The notes under the pieces: model-generated | The model's database searches: none | What the model saw: only the letters and a program-made list of their open reading frames with translations | What the model was told of the DNA's origin: nothing | Shown here: piece after piece, positions 1-10,002 of the stretch | Numbering within the stretch: position 1 is the stretch's first letter | How the letters are laid out: each line of letters begins with the position of its first letter | Program-made: the position numbers and the translations under genes | NCBI GenBank assembly: GCA_023150295.1 | Contig: JAKLLE010000033.1 | Coordinates: 1-38,043 of the forward strand | Reading direction: 5' to 3' | DNA length: 38,043 nucleotides | DNA from: Giesbergeria sp. | Lineage (GTDB): Bacteria > Pseudomonadota > Gammaproteobacteria > Burkholderiales > Burkholderiaceae_C

Positions 1-132
1 CGGCTCACGATTTACGCTCCGCGCTTCCTTCCCACACTCGGTCGCCCTCATGCAGTTGCGCTTCACTTTGCTCACTGTGACCAGCTTGCAGCGGGACTTG
101 CACCCGCAGGTGTGCGCCCATGCTGGGCGCAC
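1..132 (-). mobile_element. 5' end of a probable group II intron (continues off the left edge)
   Basis: Read on the minus strand from 132, the sequence starts GTGCG, the group II intron 5' consensus. It immediately folds into a perfect 10-bp hairpin (111-120 with 124-133) and then contains a GGGTGCAAGTCCC motif (around 90-105), which I recognise from the first domain of bacterial group II introns. The proposed 5' splice site lies only a few bases after the U-run of the porin terminator, the insertion habit of bacterial class C group II introns. No reverse transcriptase is visible because the element would extend left of the window. The assignment rests on recalled motifs and on placement. An unrelated structured 3' region is the alternative. 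Confidence 0.6.
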
Positions 133-135
133 ATG

Positions 136-162
136 AAAAAGCCAGCCCGAAGGCTGGCTTTT
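136..162 (-). terminator. Rho-independent terminator of the porin gene
   Basis: The minus strand shows a 7-bp stem GCCAGCC/GGCTGGC (141-147 with 152-158) closed by a TTCG tetraloop. It is followed by five T residues (complement of 136-140). It lies about 40 bases after the porin stop codon. The complementary A/T run on the other side could let it act weakly in both directions. Confidence 0.85.
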
Positions 163-198
163 GATTCCTTTGGAACGCTGGCTCAGGCCAGCAGACCA

Positions 199-1158
199 TT
201 AGAAGTTGTGGCGAACGCCCAGGCCGAGGTGGTTCTTGGCACCGGTTGCGAAACCGCCGGCTGCAGCGCCGTTGGCATCGCCGTCCTTGTAGTAGGCAGC
301 GTATGCGAAGGTGCGCTTGGACAGGGCGTACTTGCCTTCCAGCACGAAGTCGGTGTTCTTCATGCCGGTGCCGTTTTCACGAGCGATGTCCAGGGTCACA
401 GCGAAAGCACCCAGGGGAACGGATGCACCGATCGAGAAGCCCTTGGAAGGACCGCCGTTGTTCTGGATGGAGCCAGCAACCTTGACCATACCGAAGTCAT
501 ACGAAGCGCCCAGGGCCATGTTGCCCTTGAAATCATTCGTCTTGTTGTACGACAGAGCAGCAGCCAGAGGGCCGTTTGCGTAGATGGCGTTCAGGTCATA
601 CTTGGCATTGCCAGCTGCATTGCCGCCGGTGAAGACGTTGTCGGGCTTCATGACGTAGCCCAGCGTAGCGCTGAAACCGCCCATGTTGGGGGTGGTGTAC
701 TGGAACAGGCTGCTGCTACGGGGGCCTTCGCCGGTGAAGCCGAATTGGCTACCCACGGCAGAGTAGTTGGCCGTGCCGGTCAGTTCCCAGGCAGCAACGC
801 CGTAGAAGCTGGGGTTCAGGCTACGACCCATTTGGAAGCGGCCGAAACCACCTTGCAGAGCCAGCCAAGCAGCGCGGCTCCACATCTGGCCACCGCTCAG
901 GTTGCCAGCGCCGTTTTCCATGTTCAGGCCGTGCTCGAAGTTGAACGAAGCCTTCAGGCCACCGCCGAGGTCTTCCACACCACGCACGCCCAGACGGCTG
1001 GTACCGTTATTCATAACGCCAGAGCCGGACATTTGAGCGGAGATGCCATTGGACTTAACCAAGCCCAGGTCAGCCACGCCGTACAGGGTGACGGAAGATT
1101 GAGCCATGGCAGCGCCGGAAGCAGCCAGCACGGCCAGGGCGATCAGGGATTTTTTCAT
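199..1158 (-). CDS. Gram-negative porin, outer-membrane general diffusion channel
   Basis: The 319-aa product starts with a classic Sec signal peptide (MKKSLIALAVLAASGAAMAQ) and continues SSVTLYGVADLGL, the first beta strand of the trimeric Porin_4 family of Burkholderiales. It ends in ...GVRHNF, with the C-terminal phenylalanine used by the BAM machinery. Glycine- and aromatic-rich alternating strands fill the whole length, as expected for a 16-stranded barrel. The family forms passive channels for small hydrophilic solutes in the outer membrane. The start is supported by TTGGAG about 11 bases upstream. The gene stands alone, with its own terminator. Its exact selectivity cannot be told from the sequence. 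Confidence 0.94.
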   Translation of the reverse strand: MKKSLIALAVLAASGAAMAQSSVTLYGVADLGLVKSNGISAQMSGSGVMNNGTSRLGVRGVEDLGGGLKASFNFEHGLNMENGAGNLSGGQMWSRAAWLALQGGFGRFQMGRSLNPSFYGVAAWELTGTANYSAVGSQFGFTGEGPRSSSLFQYTTPNMGGFSATLGYVMKPDNVFTGGNAAGNAKYDLNAIYANGPLAAALSYNKTNDFKGNMALGASYDFGMVKVAGSIQNNGGPSKGFSIGASVPLGAFAVTLDIARENGTGMKNTDFVLEGKYALSKRTFAYAAYYKDGDANGAAAGGFATGAKNHLGLGVRHNF

Positions 1159-1481
1159 TGCGAGTTACTCCAAGGTTAAACATAGGGCGCCGGTACGGGG
1201 GGTCTGGGGTTGGTTTGCACCTTGGCAATCCCGCCGGTTCCCCGGGCCAACCTCCTGGTGGGGAAGTTGTAGCTATTGCACCAGACGTCGGCGGGTTTCG
1301 CAAAGAAAATCACCGACAAGCTGTCCTAAAAAGGGTTTTCGTTGCCCTACTGCAACACCTCCGCTTCAGCTTGCACAATGGCCTCTGCGGGCAGAACGCC
1401 GCTTCGCCACGCAAGCTGCGGTTTGTTGTTTTTTGTATCAAGATGCAAGATGTGTTGTAAAAAGTTCAGGAATTCCCTCCC
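1159..1481. promoter_or_regulatory. Divergent intergenic region between porin and coq7 with a candidate porin promoter
   Basis: This 323-bp gap separates the divergent porin and coq7 genes and contains no gene I can support. On the minus strand a possible sigma-70 promoter is TTGCGA (1298-1303) and TGCAAT (1275-1280) with a 17-base spacer. It would give a porin leader of more than 100 bases. On the plus strand the AT-rich stretch around 1422-1465 is the likely coq7 promoter zone, but no clear -35/-10 pair stands out. The coq7 ribosome binding region is weak (CCCTCCC just before the ATG). Confidence 0.3.
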
Positions 1482-2099
1482 ATGGATCGCTTGTTGATTG
1501 CCTTGGACACCAGCTTGCGCACCCTTTGGGCGCCCGCGAGGGCCGTGCAGCCCTCCCCTGCACTGGATGCGGCAGACAGCCCTCTGGCGGCGGCAGACCG
1601 GCAGCTCTCGGTGGCGCTGATGCGTGTGAACCATGTGGGCGAGGTCTGTGCGCAGGCGCTGTACACCGGTCAGGCTGCAGTCACGCGTGACGAAACCCTG
1701 CGCCAGCAGATGCTGGAAGCCGCCCGCGAGGAAACCGACCACCTGGCCTGGACGCAGGATCGCATCCGCGCCCTGGGCGGACGCGAGAGCCTGCTCAACC
1801 CGCTGTGGTTTGCGGGCGCCTTCGGCCTGGGGGTGCTGGCCGCCAGCGTCAGCGACAAGGTGAGCCTGGGCTTTGTGGCCGAAACAGAGGATCAGGTGGC
1901 CGCTCACCTGGACAGCCACCTGCAGCGGCTGCCCGCCCAGGACACCCGCTCACGCACCATTGTGGCGCGCATGAAGGCCGACGAAGAACGCCACGCCGCC
2001 TGGGCACGTCGCGCCGGTGCTGCGGAGCTGCCCGCCCCGGCGCGCTGGCTGATGCGCGCGGCGGCCAAGATGATGACCACCACAGCGCACCATATTTGA
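1482..2099 (+). CDS. coq7: 3-demethoxyubiquinol 3-hydroxylase Coq7 (ubiquinone biosynthesis)
   Basis: The 205-aa protein is of the Coq7/CAT5 ferritin-like family. These enzymes hydroxylate the demethoxyubiquinone ring in the penultimate step of aerobic ubiquinone synthesis at the inner membrane. All six expected di-iron ligands are visible: E54 in NHVGE, E84 and H87 in EETDH, E136 in ETEDQ, and E168 and H171 in DEERH. The length fits the bacterial family. Many beta- and gammaproteobacteria use this enzyme in place of UbiF. It stands alone and ends one base before the stop codon of the convergent OsmC-family gene. No unusual residues were seen. Confidence 0.95.
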   Translation: MDRLLIALDTSLRTLWAPARAVQPSPALDAADSPLAAADRQLSVALMRVNHVGEVCAQALYTGQAAVTRDETLRQQMLEAAREETDHLAWTQDRIRALGGRESLLNPLWFAGAFGLGVLAASVSDKVSLGFVAETEDQVAAHLDSHLQRLPAQDTRSRTIVARMKADEERHAAWARRAGAAELPAPARWLMRAAAKMMTTTAHHI

Positions 2100-2100
2100 C

Positions 2101-2550
2101 TCAAGCTTCCATCACATCGAAGCTGGTGACGATCTCGGCGGTTTTCCCCAGCATGATGCTGGCGGAACAGTATTTCTCATGGCTCAGGGCGATCGCACGC
2201 TCCACCGCCGTGGCCGGAATGCCCTTGCCGGTGACCGTGAAGTGCATGTGGATGCGTGTAAAGACCTTGGGGTCGGTGCTGGCACGATCGGCCGAGAGCT
2301 TGACGCTGCAGCCGCGTACATCGTGCCGACCACGGCGCAGGATCAGCACCACGTCGTAGGCGGTGCATCCGCCCGTACCGGCCAACAGGGTCTCCATGGG
2401 CCGGGGGGCCAGGTTCTGCCCGCCCATGGCTGGCTGGGCGTCGTCGGGTGCGCCGTCCATGGCCAGGACATGGCCGCTGCCGGTTTCGGCCACAAAACCC
2501 ATGCCGGAACGGGTGCCCGCGGCGCCGGTCCAGCTCACTGTGCATTCCAT
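2101..2550 (-). CDS. OsmC/Ohr-superfamily protein (YhfA-like subgroup)
   Basis: The open frame reaches back to 2688, but the ATG at 2550 is chosen because AGGAG lies six bases upstream. It yields a 149-aa protein starting MECTVSW, the usual length. The OsmC fold is recognised by the GGCTAYDVVLIL helix carrying the first conserved cysteine and by HEKYCSASIML carrying the second. OsmC-family members reduce organic hydroperoxides with this cysteine pair. The YhfA-like branch to which this looks closest is poorly characterised, so the substrate is open. Genes of this type are often near coq7 in Comamonadaceae, as far as I recall. The two genes converge here with a one-base gap. Confidence 0.85.
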   Translation of the reverse strand: MECTVSWTGAAGTRSGMGFVAETGSGHVLAMDGAPDDAQPAMGGQNLAPRPMETLLAGTGGCTAYDVVLILRRGRHDVRGCSVKLSADRASTDPKVFTRIHMHFTVTGKGIPATAVERAIALSHEKYCSASIMLGKTAEIVTSFDVMEA

Positions 2551-2636
2551 TGTTTCTCCTGTGCGGTGTTGTCGCCGCAAATGTAACAGCCACCAAAAAC
2601 CAGCACCGCGCATGCTGCAATGCAGCAGACTTGCGC

Positions 2637-2737
2637 TACACTGACGCCATGCGCTGCCCTTGGGCGGTGCGCCGATTGTCTCCTCCACCTCCCCTGGTGG
2701 ATTCCACCCCGGGCCTTACCGCCTGGGGTTTTTTTTT
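2637..2737 (+). promoter_or_regulatory. ilvA leader: possible promoter and terminator-like hairpin
   Basis: Upstream of ilvA a TACACT hexamer (2637-2642) could be a -10 element, with only a weak -35. Between it and the gene lies a GC-rich hairpin (2707-2714 with 2721-2728, one G-T pair) followed by nine T residues (2729-2737). This is a textbook intrinsic terminator on the plus strand, 65 bases before the ilvA ATG. No gene on this strand needs terminating here, because the nearest plus-strand gene, coq7, ends at 2099 beyond a minus-strand gene. It may therefore be an attenuator. I see no leader peptide with runs of Ile, Val or Leu codons. Confidence 0.45.
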
Positions 2738-2802
2738 GGTGCAAGCGCCTATGATGGGTGCCCCGCCCTGCACCTGTCCTGGCGGAACTGTTTTTTTCTG
2801 CC

Positions 2803-4365
2803 ATGAACCAGCCCCTGACCCCCCTGGATTACCTCAAGAAGATCCTGACCGCGCGCGTCTACGACGTGGCGGTCGAATCCGCCCTGGAGCCCGCCCGCAA
2901 CCTGAGCCGCCGCCTGCACAACAAGGTGCTGCTCAAACGCGAGGACCAGCAGCCCGTGTTCAGCTTCAAGCTGCGCGGCGCGTACAACAAGATGGCGCAG
3001 TTGGCGCCCGAACAGTTGCAGCGCGGCGTGATCTGCGCCTCGGCAGGCAACCACGCCCAGGGCGTGGCCATGAGCGCGCACAGGCTGGGCACGCGCGCCG
3101 TGATCGTGATGCCCACCACCACGCCTGCCGTCAAGATCGACGCCGTGCGCGCCCTGGGCGGCGAGGTGGTGCTGCACGGCGACAGCTATTCCGACGCCTA
3201 CGGCCACGCCGTGGAATTGCAGCAGGCCCAGGGCCTGACCTTTGTGCACCCCTTTGACGACCCGGACGTGATTGCAGGCCAGGGCACGATTGCCATGGAA
3301 ATCCTGCGCCAGTTGCAACCCCTGGGCAGCACGCGCCTGGATGCGGTGTTTGTGGCCATTGGCGGCGGCGGGCTGATCAGCGGCGTGGCCAACTACATCA
3401 AGGCCGTGCGGCCCGAGGTGAAGGTCATTGGCGTGCAGATGAACGACTCCGACGCCATGATGCAGTCGGTGCAGGCGGGCGAGCGCGTTCAGCTCGCCGA
3501 TGTGGGGCTGTTCTCCGACGGCACGGCCGTCAAGCTGGTGGGCGAGGAGACCTTCCGCATCGCCAGCAACCTGGTGGACGAGTTCGTGACCGTGGACACC
3601 GACGCGGTGTGCGCTGCCATCAAGGACATCTTTGTGGACACGCGCAGCATCGTCGAGCCCGCTGGCGCGTTGGCCGTAGCCGCCATCAAGCAGTACGTGG
3701 CCACGCACAAGACCAAGGGCGAGACCTACGCTGCCATCCTGTGCGGTGCCAACATGAACTTCGACCGCCTGCGCTTTGTGGCCGAGCGCGCCGAGGTCGG
3801 CGAGGAGCGCGAGGCGCTGCTGGCCGTCTCCATCCCCGAGGAGCGCGGGAGCTTTCGCCGCTTTTGCGAGGTGATCGGCAGCCTGCCCGGCGGGCCGCGC
3901 AACGTGACCGAGTTCAACTACCGCATCAGCGACAGCGCACGCGCCCACGTGTTTGTGGGCCTCACGGCGCACGGCAAGGGCGAGTCGGAAAAGATTGCCA
4001 AGAACTTTGCGCGCCAGGGCTTCGAGGCGCTGGACCTTACCCACGACGAGCTGGCCAAGGAGCATTTGCGCCACCTGGTGGGCGGGCGCTCGGCGCTGGC
4101 GCAGGACGAGCGGCTGCTGCGCTTCGTCTTTCCGGAGCGGCCCGGCGCGCTGCTCAAGTTTTTGAGCCTGATGCAGCCGAGCTGGAACATCTCGCTGTTC
4201 CACTACCGCAACCAGGGCGCAGACTACGGCCGCATCCTCGTGGGCCTGCAGGTGCCTGCGGGCGATGCGCAGGCGTTCGAGGCGTTTCTGGCCACCCTGG
4301 GCTACCCCTATGTGGAAGAAACCCAGAACCCAGCCTACCGCCTGTTCCTGCAAGCCAATTCTTGA
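2803..4365 (+). CDS. ilvA: Biosynthetic L-threonine ammonia-lyase (threonine dehydratase)
   Basis: The 520-aa enzyme deaminates threonine to 2-oxobutanoate, the first committed step of isoleucine synthesis, in the cytoplasm with PLP. The PLP lysine is K56 in FSFKLRGAY, and the phosphate-binding glycine loop reads IGGGGLISG. The C-terminal third (from about residue 330) carries two ACT-like regulatory domains, as in the isoleucine-inhibited long form; the catabolic TdcB type lacks them. The ATG at 2803 gives the family N-terminus (LDYLKKILTARVYDVA). A GTG at 2758 is in frame but has no ribosome binding site. The stop is followed directly by a palindromic repeat that fills the gap to cobS. Confidence 0.95.
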   Translation: MNQPLTPLDYLKKILTARVYDVAVESALEPARNLSRRLHNKVLLKREDQQPVFSFKLRGAYNKMAQLAPEQLQRGVICASAGNHAQGVAMSAHRLGTRAVIVMPTTTPAVKIDAVRALGGEVVLHGDSYSDAYGHAVELQQAQGLTFVHPFDDPDVIAGQGTIAMEILRQLQPLGSTRLDAVFVAIGGGGLISGVANYIKAVRPEVKVIGVQMNDSDAMMQSVQAGERVQLADVGLFSDGTAVKLVGEETFRIASNLVDEFVTVDTDAVCAAIKDIFVDTRSIVEPAGALAVAAIKQYVATHKTKGETYAAILCGANMNFDRLRFVAERAEVGEEREALLAVSIPEERGSFRRFCEVIGSLPGGPRNVTEFNYRISDSARAHVFVGLTAHGKGESEKIAKNFARQGFEALDLTHDELAKEHLRHLVGGRSALAQDERLLRFVFPERPGALLKFLSLMQPSWNISLFHYRNQGADYGRILVGLQVPAGDAQAFEAFLATLGYPYVEETQNPAYRLFLQANS

Positions 4366-4370
4366 TGAAA

Positions 4371-4421
4371 TATGGCTCTAACGCTTATTTTTAGGGCGCT
4401 AACAGCTATTGTTTTTGTAGC
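4371..4421 (+). repeat. Family-A double-palindrome repeat, copy 1 (between ilvA and cobS)
   Basis: This copy has the family layout GGCTCTAACGCTTAT, a short spacer, GGGCGCTAACAGCTAT, then TGTTTTTGTAGCA. Two small inverted repeats are expected in the family, a GCGCTTAT/AAGCGC hairpin and a GCTAT/ATAGC hairpin; here both are partly decayed. It occupies nearly the whole gap between the ilvA stop and the cobS start and runs directly into the cobS ATG. Confidence 0.8.
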
Positions 4422-5237
4422 ATGACACAAGCCCTGCGCCACTACCTGCTGGCCGTGCAGTTCTTTACCCGCATTCCCATCACGGGGCGGCTGGCACAGT
4501 GGGTGGGGTACAGCCCGGCCATGCTGCGCGCCAGCAGCGCGCATTTTCCGGGCGTGGGCTGGCTGGTGGCGGCGGTGGCGGTGGCCTGCCATGCCGCCCT
4601 GATGACCGGGCTGGGCACCGGCCCCCTGGTGCCCTGGGTGGCGGCGGTGTTCAGCACCCTGGCCACCGTGCTGCTGACCGGGGGCTTCCACGAAGACGGC
4701 CTGGCCGACGTGGCCGACGGCCTGGGCGGCAGTGCCGAGCGCGAGCGCGCGCTGGACATCATGAAGGACTCCCGCATCGGCGCCTACGGTGCCATGGCTC
4801 TGGTGCTGGCGCTGCTGGCCAAAACCAGCCTGTTGGCGCACCTGGGCACGCAGGGCATGGCACCGGTGCTGACAGCGCTGGTGGGCGGGCATGTGCTCTC
4901 GCGCTTCTGGCCGCTGCTCATCATCCGCGGCCTGCCCCATGTGGGTGACACGGCGCGCTCCAAGAGCAAACCGTTGGCGGACCAGATCACGCTACCCGCG
5001 CTGGGCGCTGGATTTTTGTGGTGTTTTTTGCCTCTATCGCTTATCTGGCAAGCGCAAGGCGCTCTGTTTTTTATAGCATCCGTCAGCCTGAGCGCACTCG
5101 CCGCCGCCTGGATGGCGCGCTGGTTTGCGCAGCGCTTGCAGGGTTTTACTGGCGACTGCCTGGGCGCCACGCAGCAGGTGAGCGAAATCGGCTTCTACCT
5201 GGGCGCAGCGCTGGCGCTGGGGCCTGCCCTGGCATGA
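4422..5237 (+). CDS. cobS: Adenosylcobinamide-GDP ribazoletransferase (cobalamin-5'-phosphate synthase)
   Basis: The 271-aa integral membrane protein joins adenosylcobinamide-GDP to alpha-ribazole (or its phosphate) in nucleotide-loop assembly of vitamin B12. The N-terminus (LRHYLLAVQFFTRIPI), the FPGVGWLVAA segment and GGFHEDGLADVADGLGG with DSRIGAYG are hallmark motifs. The acidic residues of the middle motif bind the metal. Multiple hydrophobic helices follow. The gene overlaps cobC by 4 bases, so the two are co-transcribed. Residues about 201-219 are encoded by a copy of the family-A repeat (5026-5078), which reads as LPLSLIWQAQGALFFIA and fits a hydrophobic segment. No ribosome binding site is evident because a repeat copy abuts the ATG. 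Confidence 0.95.
   Translation: MTQALRHYLLAVQFFTRIPITGRLAQWVGYSPAMLRASSAHFPGVGWLVAAVAVACHAALMTGLGTGPLVPWVAAVFSTLATVLLTGGFHEDGLADVADGLGGSAERERALDIMKDSRIGAYGAMALVLALLAKTSLLAHLGTQGMAPVLTALVGGHVLSRFWPLLIIRGLPHVGDTARSKSKPLADQITLPALGAGFLWCFLPLSLIWQAQGALFFIASVSLSALAAAWMARWFAQRLQGFTGDCLGATQQVSEIGFYLGAALALGPALA
5026..5078 (+). repeat. Family-A repeat, copy 2 (inside cobS)
   Basis: This is a full-length copy (TGCCTCTATCGCTTAT, CTGGC, AAGCGCAAGGCGCT, CTGTTTTTTATAGCA), in frame within cobS. It has the same orientation as all the other copies in the window. The 3' hairpin is altered (GCTCT in place of GCTAT). Confidence 0.8.
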
Positions 5238-5809
5238 GCCCCCGGCTCTGGCTGGTGCGCCATGCGCCCCCGCTGGCAGCACAGGGGCTGTGCTACGGGC
5301 GGCTGAATCTGCCCGCCGACGCGCAGGCCACACGGGACAGCGCGCGTGCGCTGGCAGAGGCACTGCCCCAGCGTGTGCTCGCATGGCACTCACCGCTACA
5401 AAGATGCGAGCAGCTCGCGCACACCCTGCAAGCGCTGCGGCCTGATTTGGCACCCAAACCCGATGCCCGCCTGCAGGAGCTGGACTTCGGCACCTGGGAA
5501 GGCCAGGCCTGGAGCGCCCTGCCCCGCACCGACATCGATGCCTGGACAACAGACTTTGCCCAACACCGACCTGGTGGCGGCGAGAACCTGGCCACCATGG
5601 TGCAGCGCGTGCGCGCCGCCCTGCAGGATGCCCGTCAGCAGGCCCTGCAGAGTCAAAGTGACGTGCTCTGGGTCAGCCACGCAGGCGTCGCGCGCTGCGT
5701 GCAATGGCTGCTGCAGCACCCCAGCGGCCCGCTACCCCAGGCCCACGAGTGGCCCAAAGAAGCGCCGGCTTTTGGGCGCTGGGTGTGCGTGCCCTTGCCG
5801 CCTACTTGA
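5234..5809 (+). CDS. cobC: Histidine phosphatase, probable alpha-ribazole(-5'-phosphate) phosphatase
   Basis: The ATG at 5234 overlaps the cobS stop (ATGA) and gives a 191-aa protein starting [16 protein letters not shown] is the phosphohistidine motif of the phosphoglycerate mutase-like superfamily (RHG in most members). The second catalytic region ([12 protein letters not shown]) and the second histidine (VSHAGVARC) are both present. Next to cobS, the expected job is to remove the 5'-phosphate from alpha-ribazole phosphate or adenosylcobalamin phosphate, completing the lower loop. The frame extends upstream to 5018, but that part overlaps cobS in another frame. Its last 8 bases overlap the convergent chemoreceptor gene. 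Confidence 0.88.
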   Translation: MSPRLWLVRHAPPLAAQGLCYGRLNLPADAQATRDSARALAEALPQRVLAWHSPLQRCEQLAHTLQALRPDLAPKPDARLQELDFGTWEGQAWSALPRTDIDAWTTDFAQHRPGGGENLATMVQRVRAALQDARQQALQSQSDVLWVSHAGVARCVQWLLQHPSGPLPQAHEWPKEAPAFGRWVCVPLPPT

Positions 5810-7424
5810 GCCGCAAAGCGCCTTTGGCTCGCGCCAGCGGTGCAGGCGACGCCGAACGCTGTCTGGGTGTCGCCACTGGAGCCGCGTAGCCGGCTGCGGC
5901 GCCCCCGCGCAGCTTGAACTGGCTGGCCGCACGCAACAGGCCGCTGGCCTGTTCGCGCAGGGACTCCGAGGCAGCGGCCGACTCTTCCACCAAAGCTGCG
6001 TTCTGCTGGGTCATCTGGTCGAGCTGGCGCACGGCCTGGCTGACCTGTTCGATGTTGTCACGCTGCTCGGCAGACGACGCGGTGATCTCGCCAATGATGT
6101 CGGACACGCGGCGCACGCTGTCCACGATCTCGGTCATGGTCTGCCCGGCCTGCCCCACCAGAGCGGAGCCAGCCTCGACGCGTTCCACACTGGATCCGAT
6201 CAGTGCCTTGATTTCCTTGGCGGCTTCGGCACTGCGCCCGGCCAGGGAGCGCACCTCGCTGGCCACCACGGCAAAGCCCCGGCCCTGCTCACCGGCACGT
6301 GCGGCCTCCACGGCGGCATTGAGCGCCAGGATGTTGGTCTGGAAGGCGATGCCGTCGATCACGCCGGTGATGTCGGCAATCTTGCGCGAGCTGGTGGTGA
6401 TCTGATCCATGGTGCTGACGACCTGCGCCACCACCTGCCCGCCGCGCCCGGCCACCTGCGCAGCCGAGACCGCAAAGTCGCTGGCGTGGCGCGACGATTC
6501 GGCGCTGTGCTGCACGGTGCTGGTGAGCGTTTCCATGGACGAAGAGGTTTCTTCCAGGTTGGCCGCCGTCTGCTCGGTGCGCTGGCTCAGGTCCTGGTTG
6601 CCGTTGGCGATTTCACTGCTGGCGGTGGAGATGTTGCCCGCTGCCTCCTGCACCTGGCGCACCAGGTCGCGCAGCGCATCCTGCATGCGCGCCATGGTCG
6701 ACACCAGTTGGCCCACCTCGTCCTGCTGCTGGGTGTGCACGTCTTCGGTCAGGTCACCAGCGGCAATGCGCTCGGCCAGGCGGCTTGCGTCGCCCAGCGA
6801 CTGGGTGATGGAACGCACGCTGAAGTAGGTGAGCGGAATCAGCACCGCCAGCCCCAGCACCAGCCCCACACCGATGAGCACGGCCATGGAGGCGGTGCGT
6901 GTCTCGACACCGGCACGGGCCTCGTCCATCTGGCTGCGCGCGCTGGCGGCCAGGTCGCCCAGCAGCTTGTCGGCCTCGTCGGTGTGCTTGCGCAGGCGGT
7001 TGGCATAGGCACCGCCGCCTGCACCATCGAGCTGTGCGTTTTCGATCTGCTGGAAGATGGGGTTGATGCCCGTGTCGTACTGTTGCAGTTCTTCCAGGGC
7101 TTTGTCGATGGTGCCGGTGAACTGCGCGTCCTGCGCCTGGCGCTGGCGTACCTCGCCCAAATCCTTGCGCAGCTTGCCCATGGCCGCTGCCCAGTCTTCG
7201 CGCAGCTTGGCCACTTCCACCGTGTTGTTGAAGTTGATGATGATGTCCTTCTCGACCCGGCGAGCATCGCCCAGGCGGGTGCGCAGGTCGGACATGTCCG
7301 TGAGCGTCTGCACCCGCAGCGAGAACAGCTCCTGCAAGGTGCCCCGCGTGCGGTCCAGCGCCACATAGCCCATGGCGCCAATCACCACCAGCAGCACCAG
7401 TGCGAACCCCGTGCCGAAGTACAA
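5802..7424 (-). CDS. Methyl-accepting chemotaxis protein; the 5' end is interrupted by a TGA
   Basis: The readable 540 residues begin with a membrane helix (about 4-22). A four-helix-bundle periplasmic sensor (about 25-178), a second membrane helix (about 180-200) and a HAMP domain follow. The signalling coiled coil has the conserved hairpin tip [16 protein letters not shown]. No C-terminal receptor pentapeptide is seen. The family would place this protein in polar arrays with CheA and CheW; the ligand is unknown. The only sensible start is ATG at 7460 (AAGGG upstream), giving MNLLG, then TGA (7443-7445), then [12 protein letters not shown] in the same frame. Position 7424 is merely the first alternative TTG after that stop. 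The gene is therefore a recent pseudogene, a reinitiating gene, or carries a sequencing error. Confidence 0.75.
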   Translation of the reverse strand: MYFGTGFALVLLVVIGAMGYVALDRTRGTLQELFSLRVQTLTDMSDLRTRLGDARRVEKDIIINFNNTVEVAKLREDWAAAMGKLRKDLGEVRQRQAQDAQFTGTIDKALEELQQYDTGINPIFQQIENAQLDGAGGGAYANRLRKHTDEADKLLGDLAASARSQMDEARAGVETRTASMAVLIGVGLVLGLAVLIPLTYFSVRSITQSLGDASRLAERIAAGDLTEDVHTQQQDEVGQLVSTMARMQDALRDLVRQVQEAAGNISTASSEIANGNQDLSQRTEQTAANLEETSSSMETLTSTVQHSAESSRHASDFAVSAAQVAGRGGQVVAQVVSTMDQITTSSRKIADITGVIDGIAFQTNILALNAAVEAARAGEQGRGFAVVASEVRSLAGRSAEAAKEIKALIGSSVERVEAGSALVGQAGQTMTEIVDSVRRVSDIIGEITASSAEQRDNIEQVSQAVRQLDQMTQQNAALVEESAAASESLREQASGLLRAASQFKLRGGAAAGYAAPVATPRQRSASPAPLARAKGALRLK

Positions 7425-7442
7425 ACGCGCACGGATCGAGAG

Positions 7443-7445
7443 TCA
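7443..7445 (-). other. In-frame TGA at codon 6 of the chemoreceptor gene
   Basis: From ATG 7458-7460 the minus strand reads ATG AAT CTG CTT GGC TGA CTC TCG ATC CGT GCG. Codons after the TGA continue the basic pre-helix segment typical of this receptor type ([10 protein letters not shown]). A single change from CGA (Arg) or TGG (Trp) would create it. Confidence 0.85.
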
Positions 7446-7490
7446 GCCAAGCAGATTCATGGCACCCTTTCCATCAAAACCATCAAGCAC

Positions 7491-7518
7491 GGCAAGGCGC
7501 CTTCTGCAGCGCCTTGCC
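7491..7518 (-). terminator. Hairpin downstream of thiC, possible weak terminator
   Basis: A perfect 9-bp stem (GGCAAGGCG 7491-7499 with CGCCTTGCC 7510-7518) has a 10-base loop. It lies about 90 bases after the thiC stop and about 30 bases before the chemoreceptor ATG. There is no T-run after it on the minus strand, so an intrinsic terminator is only a possibility. Confidence 0.35.
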
Positions 7519-7605
7519 CCTCCCGCAGCCTTGTGGGCTACCTTTGCTTGCAACATAGCCTAGTGGAATGTCCGGCGTCACAGGGTTATCGCGGCTGGCG
7601 GCAGG

Positions 7606-9731
<2,126 letters not shown>

Positions 9732-9735
9732 CGCG

Positions 9736-9765
9736 AGTATAGGGCAGGCGGAGAATCTGCGTCAG
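9736..9765 (-). promoter_or_regulatory. Sigma-70-like promoter of thiC
   Basis: CTGACG (complement of 9760-9765) and TATACT (complement of 9736-9741) are separated by 18 bases, directly upstream of the TPP aptamer. The -35 overlaps the stop codon of the small membrane protein upstream. Confidence 0.55.
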
Positions 9766-9938
9766 ATGCCGCGTTCGAGGATCAGCACGGCGAAGAAAAC
9801 GCCGGCCGCAATCATCGTCCACTTGAGAACGACAAAACCCAGGCGCTTGTAGCGCGCCTGTCCCGTGCCAGCATAAAAAGCAAAGCACAGCGCCGCCACG
9901 AACAGCAGCAGCATGACGAGCCAGCGGAACAGCAGCAT
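9762..9938 (-). CDS. Small two-helix membrane protein, 58 aa, function unknown
   Basis: The ATG at 9938 opens a 58-codon frame, MLLFRWLVMLLLFVAALCFA, a short basic turn (GQARYKRLGF), then WTMIAAGVFFAVLILERGI. An AAGG motif sits about seven bases upstream. Two hydrophobic helices flanking a positively charged loop predict an inner-membrane protein with both ends on the same side. I do not recognise a named family, though small hypothetical proteins of this pattern are common beside lpxC or thiC in Burkholderiales. The gene lies between the thiC promoter and a family-B repeat element. Confidence 0.7.
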   Translation of the reverse strand: MLLFRWLVMLLLFVAALCFAFYAGTGQARYKRLGFVVLKWTMIAAGVFFAVLILERGI

Positions 9939-10002
9939 GCGCCTTATTCCCCGTGCAATGTTGCGCCGAGGGCGATTGTCACTGGCGCACTCCAGACCAG
10001 CG

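Noticed and set aside
85-110. tRNA T-arm-like GGGTGCAAGTCCC stem-loop
   Set aside because: No acceptor, D or anticodon arms could be fitted around it. The motif fits group II intron domain I better.
5-199. 64-codon minus-strand frame next to the porin
   Set aside because: It covers the terminator hairpin and the putative intron 5' end, and the protein has no recognisable features.
2749-4353. 534-codon open frame antisense to ilvA
   Set aside because: It mirrors ilvA codon by codon, is Gln/His/Val-rich in the manner of antisense high-GC frames, and matches no family. ilvA has complete motifs.
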